NCBI GenBank assembly: GCA_015680685.1
Contig: MNCI01004262.1
Coordinates: 1,015,192-1,044,170 of the forward strand
Direction: 5' to 3'
Length of the DNA: 28,979 nucleotides
DNA from: Gnetum montanum
Taxonomy: Eukaryota > Streptophyta > Gnetopsida > Gnetales > Gnetaceae
Shown: piece after piece, positions 1 to 9,320 of the stretch
Layout of the letters: every line of letters starts with the position of its first letter
How positions within the stretch are numbered: position 1 is the first letter of the stretch
Translations under genes and position numbers: made by a program
The notes under the pieces: model-generated
Databases searched by the model: none
What the model saw: the letters and a program-made list of their open reading frames with translations, nothing else
What the model was told of the DNA's origin: nothing

Positions 1-163
1 GGTCATGTGCGTGTCCAAGTACGGCACACTCGAATAAAGACACCGTACAATCACATTCACCACACTGCGGGCAGACACGGGAAAAATTCTAACTCTGGAG
101 GGATCAAACTGCCAGAGCTTCGCTACACTAAAACTGGGATGTGAAATGAGGGAGAGCCGCCTC

Positions 164-172
164 TTATTTATA
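164..172 (-). promoter_or_regulatory. TATA box of the GC-rich LTR
   Basis: TATAAATAA on the minus strand, preceded by CTTTC-like sequence and followed by GAGGCGGCTC. It lies about 155 bp inside the LTR, the usual place for the U3/R boundary. Transcription would start near 135-142 and run toward the window's left edge. Confidence 0.65.
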
Positions 173-189
173 GAAATTGCGGCTGACTG

Positions 190-244
190 CGATATCACGT
201 ACGCGATATCTCAGGCAAGACGCGATATCGCATACGTGATATCG
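190..244. repeat. Near-perfect 21-bp hairpin in LTR U3
   Basis: Arms 190-210 and 224-244 are reverse complements with one mismatch in 21 positions, around a 13-nt loop. Each arm is itself quasi-palindromic, with GATATC at both ends and an ACGT core. The hairpin sits just upstream of the LTR TATA box, so it may be a cruciform or paired-site regulatory element. Confidence 0.85.
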
Positions 245-247
245 TGG

Positions 248-274
248 CCCATGATACATCACGACCCATGATAC
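248..274. repeat. 10-bp direct repeat in LTR U3
   Basis: CCCATGATAC occurs at 248-257 and again at 265-274, a 17-bp spacing, directly beside the 190-244 hairpin. It is a further part of the repeated upstream region of this LTR. Confidence 0.75.
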
Positions 275-328
275 AACGTGGGTGCCTTAAGGCGACCGCC
301 AGCACTATGAGCAATTCAGGTCTCATCA

Positions 329-958
329 GTAAGTAATGCCTCCAATGCTTGATTTCTTGAAGAATAGAATATAACTCCTTCTCATATATGCTATATTTTT
401 GTCTTAACTCATTCAAATTTTCTAAAAAGAAAGTAATAGATCTCCCTTTTTGTCAAAGTAGCCCACCAATGGTAAGTGAATTTGTGTCCACCTTCACCTA
501 AAAAGCTTTTAAAAATATGAAATTTCAAGCATCAATTCATTGGTTATTTTTATTTTTAGTAAGTGAAAGATGCTTTGGGTTTCATCTTCTTACCTAAAAT
601 ATTTATTTTTCTATAATAAAGAAAACATCAACCAAGAAATACCACTAAAATTTTTTATGAACCTTTGATAAAAACCTACTAAACCAAGGACTGATCTTAT
701 CTTTCCAACATTTATAGGACTTGGCCAACCTCTTATAGTCCTTACCTTGGTAGCTTCCATATGAATTTGGTTTTTAGAAATCACATGTTCCAAGTATGTA
801 ATTTCCCTTTTGAATAAATTACTTTTCTTCATATTGATCACCAAATATGCCTCCTTTAATTTAAGACACATCCTTCTAAAGTAATCCAAGTACTTCTTCT
901 CATTAGAACTATATACTAATATATTATCAAAGAAGACAATGTGAAAGGCCTAGAAAAT
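329..958 (-). pseudogene. Ty3/gypsy RT-RNase H relic
   Basis: This is the C-terminal half of a gypsy reverse transcriptase followed by the start of RNase H, from the replication polyprotein of a retrotransposon. RT motifs in order are FFDNILVYS (catalytic box, second Asp changed to Asn), ITYLEHVISKN, GWPSP and LGLVGFYQRFIKNFS. After a decayed connection, RNase H motifs VDTNSLTIGGLL, QKGRSI, LNELRQKYSIYEKELYSI and HWRHYLL can be read. In-frame stops interrupt the connection and RNase H, for example before VKVDTNS and before QKGRS. The 5' side ends near 958 where the R1 repeat begins, and the 3' side ends at 329 where the GC-rich LTR enters. The motif style resembles chromovirus-type gypsy elements (inferred). 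It is non-functional. Confidence 0.9.
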
Positions 959-959
959 T

Positions 960-2024
960 TGGAGCTGGAAAATTAAAAATCCCAATGTAAAATAGTTTAA
1001 CCCCAAATCCTACTAGCCTCAAAAAAGGATTTGAAGCACCCTAAATGTTTCATTAGATCACTTAGGAACTTAAAAATCTATAACAAGCATGGAAAAAATA
1101 AAAACTAGAAGGAGTATAACTTCAAGAGTAGATCATAAAAGTATAGTTAATAGACATTGAAGTATGAGCAAAACAAGAATTGCAAACTTTGTATTAATGT
1201 AGAAAAAAATTGTGCAAGTACAAGCCTAGAAAATATAGATAGAGAGCTTTAAAGAAGCCCAAAATAAGAAAATATCTTTGGAATTTGGTTGCAAATGACA
1301 GTGTATCTTGCACTTGATTTGCAATGGCTTTCATCACAATATACATTGTAAATGAGGTTGGAAAATCTAGTTGTTGGAAGAGGTCTAAGCTGAAAATGGT
1401 GCTGGAAAGACTATGTAATTTGTAACTCCACTCTTTTGTATCTCTCTAAGACCTTGATCTTCCCAAAAAGTCCTAAAATCGGCTACAAATTTGGCTTGAG
1501 TATGTTGCAATCTACATTGGTTATAGTTTCGTATGCTCATATGAGTGTTACAAGTTATGCGTAGCATAAATACACAACTTATAAGCCAATGTATTTGGAT
1601 TTTAGGCTAAAAATGCTAATGTATTTAATGTTTTCACTACCAAGAATTCTAGCTTATAAGCTATCAAAAATGGGAATTATAGCTTCTAATCTTTGCAACT
1701 TATAAGCTAGCTTAAATAACATTTATTGTTTATAAGCTGGCTTAAGTGACATTTATAGCTTATAACCTAGCTTAAATGACATTTACAGCTTATATGCTAC
1801 AAATTTCATTTTACATATTAAATATGATTGGAAAATTATCTAAAAGAAGGCTATCAAATGAGATTTTTTATGAGAAAATGGTTAATTTTTCTACTATTTA
1901 ATTCCAATCTATTACATTGTAAATTTTGCTATTAAGGCTTATCACAAAAAATTTGCAAATTTTCCTTGAGGTGCTTCATTGGCCCCGCTTTGTTGATGTT
2001 TTGAGGATTAGCCTTGAAACACCA
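960..2024 (-). repeat. R1 repeat, left part (LTR-like)
   Basis: This stretch aligns by eye, with gaps, to 5064-5356 plus 11239-12410. Shared landmarks include the AGGAACTTAAAAAT-type segment near 1067 and 5190, and the TTCATTGGCC...TTTGTTGATG segment near 1976 and 12360. Identity looks like roughly 70%. No convincing gene is present. Orientation follows R2, whose TATA box points to the minus strand. The left boundary at 960 coincides with the loss of the gypsy RT frame. The role as an LTR is inferred from length, TATA content in R2 and R3, and position next to pol. Confidence 0.6.
1701..1800. repeat. 30-bp tandem repeat, 3.3 copies
   Basis: Units 1701-1730, 1731-1760, 1761-1790 and a partial unit 1791-1800 share the pattern TATAAGCTAGCTTAAATAAC plus ATTTATWGYT. 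The period is exactly 30 bp with a few substitutions per unit. It lies inside R1, and I see no equivalent expansion in R2. Confidence 0.85.
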
Positions 2025-2099
2025 CTAATTTTGGGCTTCTTCGATTCAATGGTAGATTTTTCTAAGTATCAAAACTTGGAAAAAAAATTTCTATGTCTT

Positions 2100-2700
2100 A
2101 TGTCACGCTATGCAACGTAGATAATGTAGCACACTGGGAGTCTTGTATCTGTAGAATTTTCCTAAGTTTTCCTACTACACTTCCTAGCATAGCCAACATA
2201 GCACATGTTTCCAAGGTCAGTTTGCAAATGTCAAGTCAAAAGTGGTCAAGTGGCCAAAAATAGTTTGGCAAATTTTCTATCTTTTGGACTATAAAGCTTG
2301 CTATGCTCTTTAGCTTGCCCTACTTGACACATGTCCCGGTTACTAGTCCATACAAGTGCTAGGCTAGGAGTTGTTAGAAGTGCTCAGGATGGACAAAACA
2401 GTTTAGCAAATTTTCTATCTTTTGGGTCTATTACACTCTGCTACACTACATAGCGTAGACATCATAGCATAAGTTTCAGGGTCTAAATTTTTCTAAGTGT
2501 TAGACCAGAAGTCTGTCAAGCTATCTAGACATGGAAGATACATTTGGCAATTTTCTAACTTCTAAGGCTACCTATCCTACTTCATCCCTAGAATGTGATC
2601 AGTGTGCCATGAAGAAACATCGCAAATTTTAGCAAAATTCATCAAAATATGGATGTTATGCTTTGCTATGTTGTGCAATGTAGACAATGCGACACTTGGG
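2100..2700. repeat. Degenerate ~140-bp tandem array
   Basis: Related segments recur at about 138-141 bp. The string GCAAATTTTCTAT with flanks occurs at 2264 and 2402, and a derivative at 2543. A second landmark, GTAGAYAATGYRRCAC followed by TGGG or TTGGG, occurs near 2117 and 2676, about four units apart. Units are rich in GCTATG and GTAGAC words. About four to five poorly conserved copies are present. Confidence 0.6.
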
Positions 2701-2817
2701 AAATGCCTTCAAATGCCTCAAAATGATCCTAGAATTTACATCAACCTTGATTTTAGCTCTAAAGTCCCTTTGAAAATCAAGATCAGTAGTCCACTTCACT
2801 TTTGCACCCCACATTAA
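2602..2817 (+). other. 71-codon open frame, probably not a gene
   Basis: An open frame that lies over the end of the degenerate tandem array. It has no recognisable motif, no homologous frame in neighbouring repeat units and no detectable gene structure. I list it only so the stretch is accounted for. Confidence 0.1.
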
Positions 2818-2850
2818 TCCCCAAAATTGTTCCTATGCTTGACCCTACTT

Positions 2851-2866
2851 GAAAGAGGGGGAAGAT
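2851..2866 (+). other. Polypurine tract and LTR-like start
   Basis: GAAAGAGGGGGAAGA is followed directly by TGTAGTCTCAGAG. A purine run abutting TGTAG is the usual junction between the internal region and 3' LTR of plant gypsy elements. An AATAAATACCCCC TATA-like sequence follows near 3145. No integrase remains upstream and no CA end with target duplication was found, so this is tentative. Confidence 0.4.
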
Positions 2867-3501
2867 GTAGTCTCAGAGCATAGGCTCCAAGTTGCATTTT
2901 TTTGGCATTGTTTGTAGGTACATGGAAGTCCCTCAGGCTCTAGCATATGTATTTTGGGTGGTGTGCTCATAGTTTGGTAGATGCTTAGTTCCCGTTCCTA
3001 TCCTATAGAGCATGACATCATTGAGCTTGACACTTAGAGCTAGACACTTTGAGCGTAACATGTCAGCATAACTTGTTCACACCCATGCTACATGGGATCC
3101 AAGCCATGTGGCATTTAGTCCACATCTCACGTCAACCCTAGCCCAATAAATACCCCCATAATCAGCATTTTGTGGATGGATGATTGGTGAAATCATCCTA
3201 AGCATTAGGCATTAGAGTGCTTTTAACATCTTCATCACTCCCACACTTGAGCACCGTGACTCAGCACCCACATAGCATGACAATTGTAAGCTCAACAAGT
3301 CTAGCCCCTCTTGTAGCTGCTAGCACCACGTCCACAACATCCCAGAGACTATGATCACACTACCACATTGCCTTGCTATGCTTGTCTGATACTATGTACT
3401 AGTTCTATACATTGTTTAATCAAGAGCTATGTTCCCCAATCTTGGGATGGTGCATTTCTTCACTTAAACTCTCGTTTCATTTTTCTTTAGCATTTTGTTT
3501 C

Positions 3502-3935
3502 AAATTTGAGCATAATTTCCTACATCTTATACTGCTAATATGCATGTTTTCTTGTTTGTAATACTATTTTTGAGCTTTCTCAAACAATTATTATTACACA
3601 ATGTAAGTCCTTGTCTAATCGACTAGATTGTTTAGGGCACCCCATTTATGTTTTCTCTAGCATGGCCCTCCCATGGACTCGGGGTTAGGCTGTACGCTCA
3701 ACAACCTCTTAGTGTTTTAAATTTGAGCATAATTTCCTGTGTCTTCTACTACTAATACACATCTTTTCTTGTTCACAATACTATTTTTGAGCTTTTGAAA
3801 ATGGTTATTGTTACATCACATAAGTCCCTGCCTAATCAACTAGATCGTTCAAGGCACTCGATTTTCATTTTCTCCAGTACGGCCCTTCAACAGACTTGGG
3901 GTTAGGATGTATGCCTGACAACCTCTTGGTCTTCT
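3502..3935. repeat. 217-bp tandem duplication
   Basis: Copy one (3502-3718) and copy two (3719-3935) begin AAATTTGAGCATAATTTCC and end near ACAACCTCTT. Landmarks such as GGGGTTAGG and TACTATTTTTGAGCTTT keep the 217-bp offset. Substitutions are moderate, so the duplication is not recent. It lies in the insertion that splits R1. Confidence 0.88.
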
Positions 3936-3940
3936 AGCCA

Positions 3941-5054
3941 TTGATGTTTTTAGACATCAAAAACCTGAAAGGCATCAACAAATAATGAAAAACACTATTG
4001 TGAATGCATCACAAATGTTTCTCCTCTGCACTTGATTATGTAGCTATTGAATCATAGCAAGGAGTGCTCATGATGGTGAGATAAGGTCATGATAGGATGT
4101 TAAGAGCATAGGATGAGATGAAGTTTATATAGATTACCATGGGGTTAACAAGGAATTCCAAATTTTGATATCATGGTTATTAAATAGGCAATGACATGCT
4201 TGTTGAATAAAGAAGCCTTCATGTTATGGAGTGCTAGTTACTTGATAATGCAAGGAGCAACTGACACTTTGTAATGAGGTTTTTTTATCCATCTAACTTG
4301 CTCTCTTTTTTCTTTTCTTTTGAGAGATAGATATTAACTTTCTTATCTTAAGGCTACATTGGCCTTTTTTGCTTCCTTAGCATTTTCTTCCCTCTTTTTT
4401 TCTGGGAAGTAAAACCTTCATCGGGTTTTGTTGCCAGGACTAAACTTTGCTTTATTACTAAATGAGGTGTGTTACATTTAGTAAACTTGGTTTTTGACTC
4501 TTCATCAAATGAGATGTGTCACATTCAAAAAATTGGATTTTTTCTTTTTTACTAAATGAGATGTGCTACATTTAGTGAACTTGAATTTGAAGCATGCTAG
4601 AGAACATGTCATAAGGCCATGGTGTATGAATGTTAAACATAGGTTTTTGGCTATGGGAAGTGGTTATGTATAGGGAGTGATGAAAGTGATGTGAGGTAAG
4701 AACTATTGGAAAGCTTGAACAAGCTAACTACATTTCATGCATTGAAGTTACATGATAACTTAATGCTATGATGAGTCACATCTTTGCAATGACTTCAGGC
4801 TTCATCTTGCAAAAACAACTCCAAGAAAAGAAAAACAAGTCAATGAGTACATGTGAATGCAAGCATTTTAATATGACCACATGAGTCAACAAGAAGATAT
4901 AGGTCACAACTATTTATAATTAGTAGACATAGGAGAGATCTATACTTTATTTCATAGATTTGTACAAAGTTTGTAGTCTTTGAGATGTTGAAAAGAGAGA
5001 TAGGAGGGCACACAGGCTCACTTAATAAAGACCATCATAATTGTCAATGTTGCA
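3941..5054 (-). repeat. R1 repeat, right part (LTR-like)
   Basis: This aligns with 12395-13319. Shared landmarks are the ACAAATAATR...AACAC segment, GATGTGTTACAT, CTTCATCTTGCAA followed by CAACTCCAAGA, and an ACAAAG...CTTT region near the right end. The right end (TTGCA, 5054) is only 9 bp from the start of R2 (5064), so R1 and R2 are almost directly joined. No coding region is recognisable. Confidence 0.6.
4457..4597. repeat. 47-bp tandem triplication
   Basis: ACTAAATGAGGTGTGTTACA-type units start at 4457, 4504 and 4551, a period of exactly 47 bp. R2 has a single equivalent near 12850 (GAATGAGATGTGTTACATCC), so the triplication arose after the R copies separated. Two of the units have the inverted words CTAAATG and CATTTAG at either side. 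Confidence 0.85.
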
Positions 5055-5063
5055 TCCAAAAAA

Positions 5064-5356
5064 TGGATCACTAGAAAAAAATAAAAAAAATAATAGGTAT
5101 GGAAATAGTTTTTTGCCTTGAATCCTAAAGACCTCTAAGAATGAGAATTCAAGGTGCCTTGGATGGTCTAGCTAATCATCCAAGGACTTAAAAATGTAAA
5201 CAAGAAAAAATGAAAAATAAAATTGTAGATTTGATAGAAAATAAACACAAAATTAATCTTGGAATAAAATCTACACTATAAATGAACTAACAAACTTTAT
5301 TAAAAATAACAAAAATTCTTAAAGTGTAGAGTTCAAAGAGTACAAATTATGTGCTC
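5064..5356 (-). repeat. R2 repeat, left part
   Basis: This begins TGGATCACTAG, comparable to TGGAGCTGG at the start of R1 (960), and aligns with 960-1250. It is interrupted at 5357 by the copia-type element. Joining 5361 to 11244 restores a continuous R2 sequence. Confidence 0.6.
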
Positions 5357-5361
5357 AAATG
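5357..5361. repeat. Target-site duplication, left copy
   Basis: AAATG immediately left of the copia-type element. The identical AAATG at 11239-11243 lies immediately right of it. Five bases is the usual target duplication of plant LTR retrotransposons. Confidence 0.85.
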
Positions 5362-6063
5362 TAAAGATTGAGAACTTAGGAGGGTTAAATAAGTTCCCAA
5401 ATTTAAATTATTGTAGCCACCAAAATCAATGATAAATTTTATGTGGTTCCCCAACTTGGGTATGTTCATATTTGGAGGGTAGAATTCATGCACACCTTTG
5501 AACTTTGTTTCTTCAAAATTTGGTTTGAAGGACACCACAACCTTTATAGGATTTGAGCTTTGCTCTAGAGTGTTTGGTCACTATGAAACCACTCAATCCC
5601 ACAAGGTCCCAAGAAGCTCAAAATGTAGTTTGAAGGTAATTTCACCCTATACAAGCTTTAAGCTCCATACCAAAGTGTTTCGTTACTATGAAACCACTCA
5701 ATCCCCCAAGATCCTAATAAGCTTAAAATGTGGCTACAAGGATCCCACAACCTTTACAAAATTAAGCTTTGCTTTAGAATGCTTTGATGCTACAAAACCA
5801 CTTAATCTTGTAGGATTTTGACAAGATCAATATAGATCCCTTATTGCAAGAAGTAGATCAACCCCACAGTGAAACAAGAAATAATGTAAAAATTAAGAAA
5901 CAAATGTAACTACAATTACAAGATCTTGCTATTTAGGCTCAACTTAGCATACAAACAAGCAAATGATGTGACAATGATGGATAGGAGTATAAGAGCATAG
6001 ATTTAGAAAATGATTGCTTCAATGTTGACAATACTTGCTTAATTCTCATGAATTTAATGTCTT

Positions 6064-6069
6064 CTTATA
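6064..6069 (-). promoter_or_regulatory. TATA-like box in 3' LTR
   Basis: The minus strand reads GCTATAAGAAGACA, about 550 bp from the LTR start. The partner LTR has the same sequence at 10706-10701, so the site is conserved between LTRs. It is a weaker match than TATAAATA. Confidence 0.45.
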
Positions 6070-6126
6070 GCTTTAGAGTTTTTAAAAATAGTTCAAAATT
6101 CATGCAACGACTACCCAATGGCTAGT

Positions 6127-6335
6127 ATAGACGTCTCCATTGAAGTTAGGATGTCTACTTGAGATTTGCCTCAATTTTGGAGAGATGTCTCATTCTAAAG
6201 TTGGACATCTCTATAGATATATCTCTAGGGAGATGTCTTCTTTTAGATGGTAATTTCTACTATTTCTCAAAGATGTCTTCCTTTTATTACTTTCTTCTTA
6301 TCAGAGATGTCTATTGTTTCTTAGAGATATCTCCT
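6127..6335. promoter_or_regulatory. AGATGTCT motif cluster, 3' LTR U3
   Basis: AGAYRTCT-type words, mostly AGATGTCT or its complement, occur at 6129, 6150, 6183, 6203, 6231, 6271, 6305 and 6325. This is eight in about 200 bp, directly upstream of the TATA-like box on the minus strand. The spacing is irregular, so this is a motif cluster rather than a tandem repeat. An enhancer role is inferred. Confidence 0.6.
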
Positions 6336-6623
6336 CAACTCTTGAACTCTAGTTCTTGATGCTTACTCTCATTAATTTGGCTTCTTCTCAATCCTTGGAG
6401 CATCTTAATTTGGTTTTTAATCTTTGGTTTTAGTCCATGCTCCTTCATGTTCTCATGTTGGCTCATTGGATCTTCACTTTGTCAATTTGTTCTAGATCTT
6501 GTTTTTCTTGAGTCCTTAGTCCTAATGTGGAGTTCTTGTTCATGTCTTGTAGACACATTATCCACAATAAACATTCTTTGTTTTCCTTTTTTCTTAAGGA
6601 TTTGAAATACCAAAAGTTAAACA

Positions 6624-6637
6624 CTCCTTCCCTTTTT
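6624..6637 (-). other. Polypurine tract
   Basis: The minus strand reads AAAAAGGGAAGGAG and abuts the TGTTTAAC start of the 3' LTR. This is the plus-strand DNA primer of reverse transcription, in the expected position. Confidence 0.85.
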
Positions 6638-8878
6638 GCTAATGTCCAAAACTTAAGAAAATGGATTAGTGTATCCCAAAGAAATATAGCACAAATATAT
6701 GTGAAAGCTAAATGGCACAAATGTATATATACATATAGAAAATTATAATCCATCAAAAAAATATATAAAGTTAACATGCTTGACATCTTGATTCCAACTA
6801 AATATTAATCAAATATTCTACTCTCTTCTCCTTTTTGAATAGCACCTAAAAAGGGATGGAAAAAATGAGAAGGACCAACAATAATTCTCAATAAAGTTCC
6901 ATCATAGCTACATAATATCATATGACAATCCCATAGAAATACAAACATTTATCTAAGGAAGAAAACATGATGAATATCCATTAAATAGTACACATTCTTA
7001 AGTATTGAATTCATAGGACGATGATGAAAAACCACATTTCATTAAGACTTGTCCTTTATCTATAATGAGGCACAACTAAGCCAAGACTTTTAATTGATGT
7101 CTAAGAGTATTTAAAACCAAATAAGACATTAGTAACAAATAACTAATATCTCATGATTCTATAATCATCCAATATTCTCCTTCTTTTAAAACATTAATAA
7201 AAAGAGAAGACACAACAATTCTATAAAACGAAGAGTATATACATGCACATTTAACAAGAAAGAGGAAATCAATACAACTTCTCAAGCTAAATTTCTCAAC
7301 AACTAAGCATATCCTTAACAATATGTCCACAAAGCAATTTGTATATAGTCATGTTAATTTTAAATGCTAGCAGCAAGAAATACATCACAAGGTGAAATAT
7401 CCAATAGATATCTTCACCAAAATTAACTCATACTTTTACCTAGGATACTTTACCATCATCTAAAATGAATAGTTCTCTTGTTGCTTATTTTTAGCTATGG
7501 ATGTTGTAGTGGAAAGTCTTTTTGCTTAAGTATCTTTTGGTAAGAGTGTCAAAAGACACCCCCTACACTGGTGGCCTATAGATGATAACTGTTGAGGAGG
7601 TACAAGGTCCCCCTACATTTGTGCTTGTATTTTTTTCTAGTTCTTTGGTCATAATGCATCTGTTGTAGAGAGATTGGTATTCTCCTATTGAGACTTTTAG
7701 GATCAGCTTGTTTTTTTCAATGATGTAATCTAAATTTTTCTTCTATCATCAAAATACTAGATGCATTATGACATTAAGATTAAGTGTGAAGACTAGGGTG
7801 TCCCATTAGTTATGTCAAAAAAAAATTTCCTTCTAGATACTCAACAAGGAATCCCTTTTTTCAAAAAAGAAACTATGTTATTAGACATTGATGATTCAAA
7901 AATCATAGTAGCAGCTATAGTATTCAAATTTTATAAAGCATCCATTGCTTGGACATCCATTCATAGATTATTTTTCCTATCTACCTCCTAATCTACTATC
8001 TGAATGAGATGTCTTAAATGCATTTAAGGCATCTAACTGTTAGAGTAAACATCCAACCTATTAGGGCCAAAAATAAGAATGCTCTTTTTGAGGTCTAGAA
8101 CCTCCTAGACTCATATAAAACACCCCCAAACATGGTAAAATATCTTAAAATCCTCATAAAGAAAATCAACACAAGAAAAACACACATAAACATCACACAT
8201 TCATTGAGAATTATACAAGGATTGGGTGATGTTTCCATAAATCTGGAGTGCCATATCAAGATTGAGTTTGGAGACTTTTGAGAGCAAGGCATCATATTAA
8301 TAGTAATTTATGATAAAGATATCAAATAATTCATATGATCAAGGAATTTATTTTAAAATGTTTCTTTTCTCAGAAGATACATGAATTACATTAAAGGCAC
8401 TAATTCAAATGCTTCAATTATCATACATAAAAAATCTTCTAAAAAAAATTTGACTTTATGATTTTAAGGGGAAGAAACAATTCCATATCATATGGAACAG
8501 AAGACATATATTTTTAAATAGAAATTAATGTTTAACAAAAAGCTTTTGATCCATGAATTACAATCAAGGGTTTTAAACCACTTGAAACTAATACATTCTA
8601 GTTAAAAATTCAAAAGATAATTTATCAGTAAAAACTTTAGAAAAAGCACAAGCTTTTGTTCAATCATAAAAATAAAATAATCTAGTCTAAGCTCATCAAT
8701 TCAAGGTATAAGGATTATAACTATACTTATCATTACTTACCTTGCTTGCTAATAGAGATCAAGACGTTTAAGGAGATTGGAGCTCAGGTTCTTCTTTCGA
8801 AGTTCCTCCTTTCAAATCAATTTCATTTATTTCTAATGTCTTGCTTCATTTCAAAAAATTGTTGTGAGTTCTTTCACT
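6638..8878 (-). other. Copia-type interior with no recognisable pol
   Basis: About 2.2 kb between the polypurine tract and the gag fragment. Only short frames are present on either strand, and I find no protease DSG, integrase HHCC/DDE or RT YVDD motif. The 66-codon minus frame at 8095-8295 has no recognisable feature. Either pol was deleted, it has decayed past recognition, or the element was non-autonomous from the start. Confidence 0.5.
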
Positions 8879-9280
8879 ACCTTCTTTTCACTTGATTCTT
8901 CACATCTTTCTATTCTCTTTACCCATTTGATTTTTCCTCCATTCATTTTTGCCCTGCAAGATTTCCTTTCTAGGTGCATTTGCATTTGGGTAAGACCACA
9001 GACTATTATGATATGACTAGGTGTTGATGTGATAATATTTTAAAATGTAATTCCATTGCTTATGCCAAAACCTATTACAATAATAACATCTAACCTTTCT
9101 ATTGTGGTTAAAGTGATCAAACATTGAAACTTCTCTTAGTTGGAATGTAGTACTTGTTGACACTTTAATCTTTGGAGAAGCCTTTTGTTGGGATGAAGTT
9201 TGTGTAGATGCTCCTTCTTGAAAAAAACATCCTAGTTCACTTTTATTGTGTGGACGCCTTCCTTGCCCAAGAAATATTTT
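8879..9280. repeat. Left arm of perfect 402-bp inverted repeat
   Basis: Identical to the reverse complement of 9322-9723 over all 402 positions by direct reading. On the minus strand this arm continues the gag reading frame from 9281-9320, so it is probably the correctly placed copy. Confidence 0.95.
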
Positions 9281-9320
9281 AAGGGATTCTTTTCCTTTGA
9301 CCAACCTCTCATTTACAAGT
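9017..9320 (-). pseudogene. Copia-type gag C-terminal fragment
   Basis: Gag packages the element RNA. Read from 9320 downward, the frame contains LVKGKESLKIFLGQGRRPHN then KSELGC, matching the conserved plant copia gag pattern of a KG-L-LG-QR segment before a K-GLG word. A zinc knuckle follows, CYYCNRFWHKQWNY. The CX2CX4HX4C pattern is kept except that the last Cys is Tyr, one G-to-A change. The frame stops soon after, at HINT. The N-terminal part is missing: upstream is an N and an inverted copy of this same DNA. The apparent 125-residue frame extending to 9394 takes its first residues from that inverted copy and is not real gag. Non-functional. Confidence 0.82.

Larger units (their letters stand above)
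1..328 (-). mobile_element. Partial LTR of a younger retrotransposon
   Basis: On the minus strand this begins TGATGAGACC directly after the RNase H codons for HWRHYL, so the host reading frame stops exactly at a TG terminus (complement CA at 327-328). It contains a TATA box 155 bp in, followed by a GC-richer leader. About half of the first 60 bases are G or C, against roughly a third in the rest of the window, so it looks younger and less decayed. The LTR runs off the left edge, so its 3' end, primer-binding site and second target-site copy cannot be seen. The flanking host bases 329-333 (GTAAG on plus) are the predicted target duplication. Superfamily is undetermined. Confidence 0.72.
2025..3940 (+). 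mobile_element. About 1.9-kb insertion splitting R1
   Basis: R1 matches R2 continuously up to about 2024 and again from about 3941, while R2 (around 12395) lacks the intervening DNA. Both edges carry a version of the same ~30-bp segment beginning TTGATGTTTT (about 1991-2024 and 3941-3977), matching one copy in R2. The insert holds a degenerate ~140-bp tandem array, a purine tract followed by an LTR-like start, and a 217-bp duplication. No protein domain is recognisable. It may be a solo or non-autonomous LTR element, but the terminal structure is not clean. Confidence 0.55.
5362..6623 (-). repeat. 3' LTR of the copia-type element
   Basis: The 1262-bp LTR starts TGTTTAAC on the minus strand and ends at 5362, where the terminal CA has become TA (plus strand TAAAGATTG, against TGAAGATAA in the partner). 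It aligns over its length with 9997-11238. It carries a TATA-like TATAAGAAGA at 6069-6060 and a cluster of AGATGTCT words just upstream of it. Confidence 0.9.

Noticed and set aside
1385-1567. 60-codon minus frame
   Set aside because: It lies within the R1 repeat, has no domain, and R2 shows no equivalent open frame.
5498-5821. 107-codon plus frame with repeated YETTQS-like segments
   Set aside because: It is in the 3' LTR on the strand opposite to element transcription. The repeats reflect LTR sequence and the frame is not open in the other LTR.
6463-6786. 107-codon minus frame across the 3' LTR start
   Set aside because: It crosses the polypurine tract and LTR boundary and shows no domain. 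Not open in the 5' LTR.
7381-7430. DIFTK on the plus strand, like the copia RT end ADIFTK
   Set aside because: The strand is opposite to the element and the neighbouring frame (PIDIFTKINS) lacks any other RNase H motif. A chance match of five residues.
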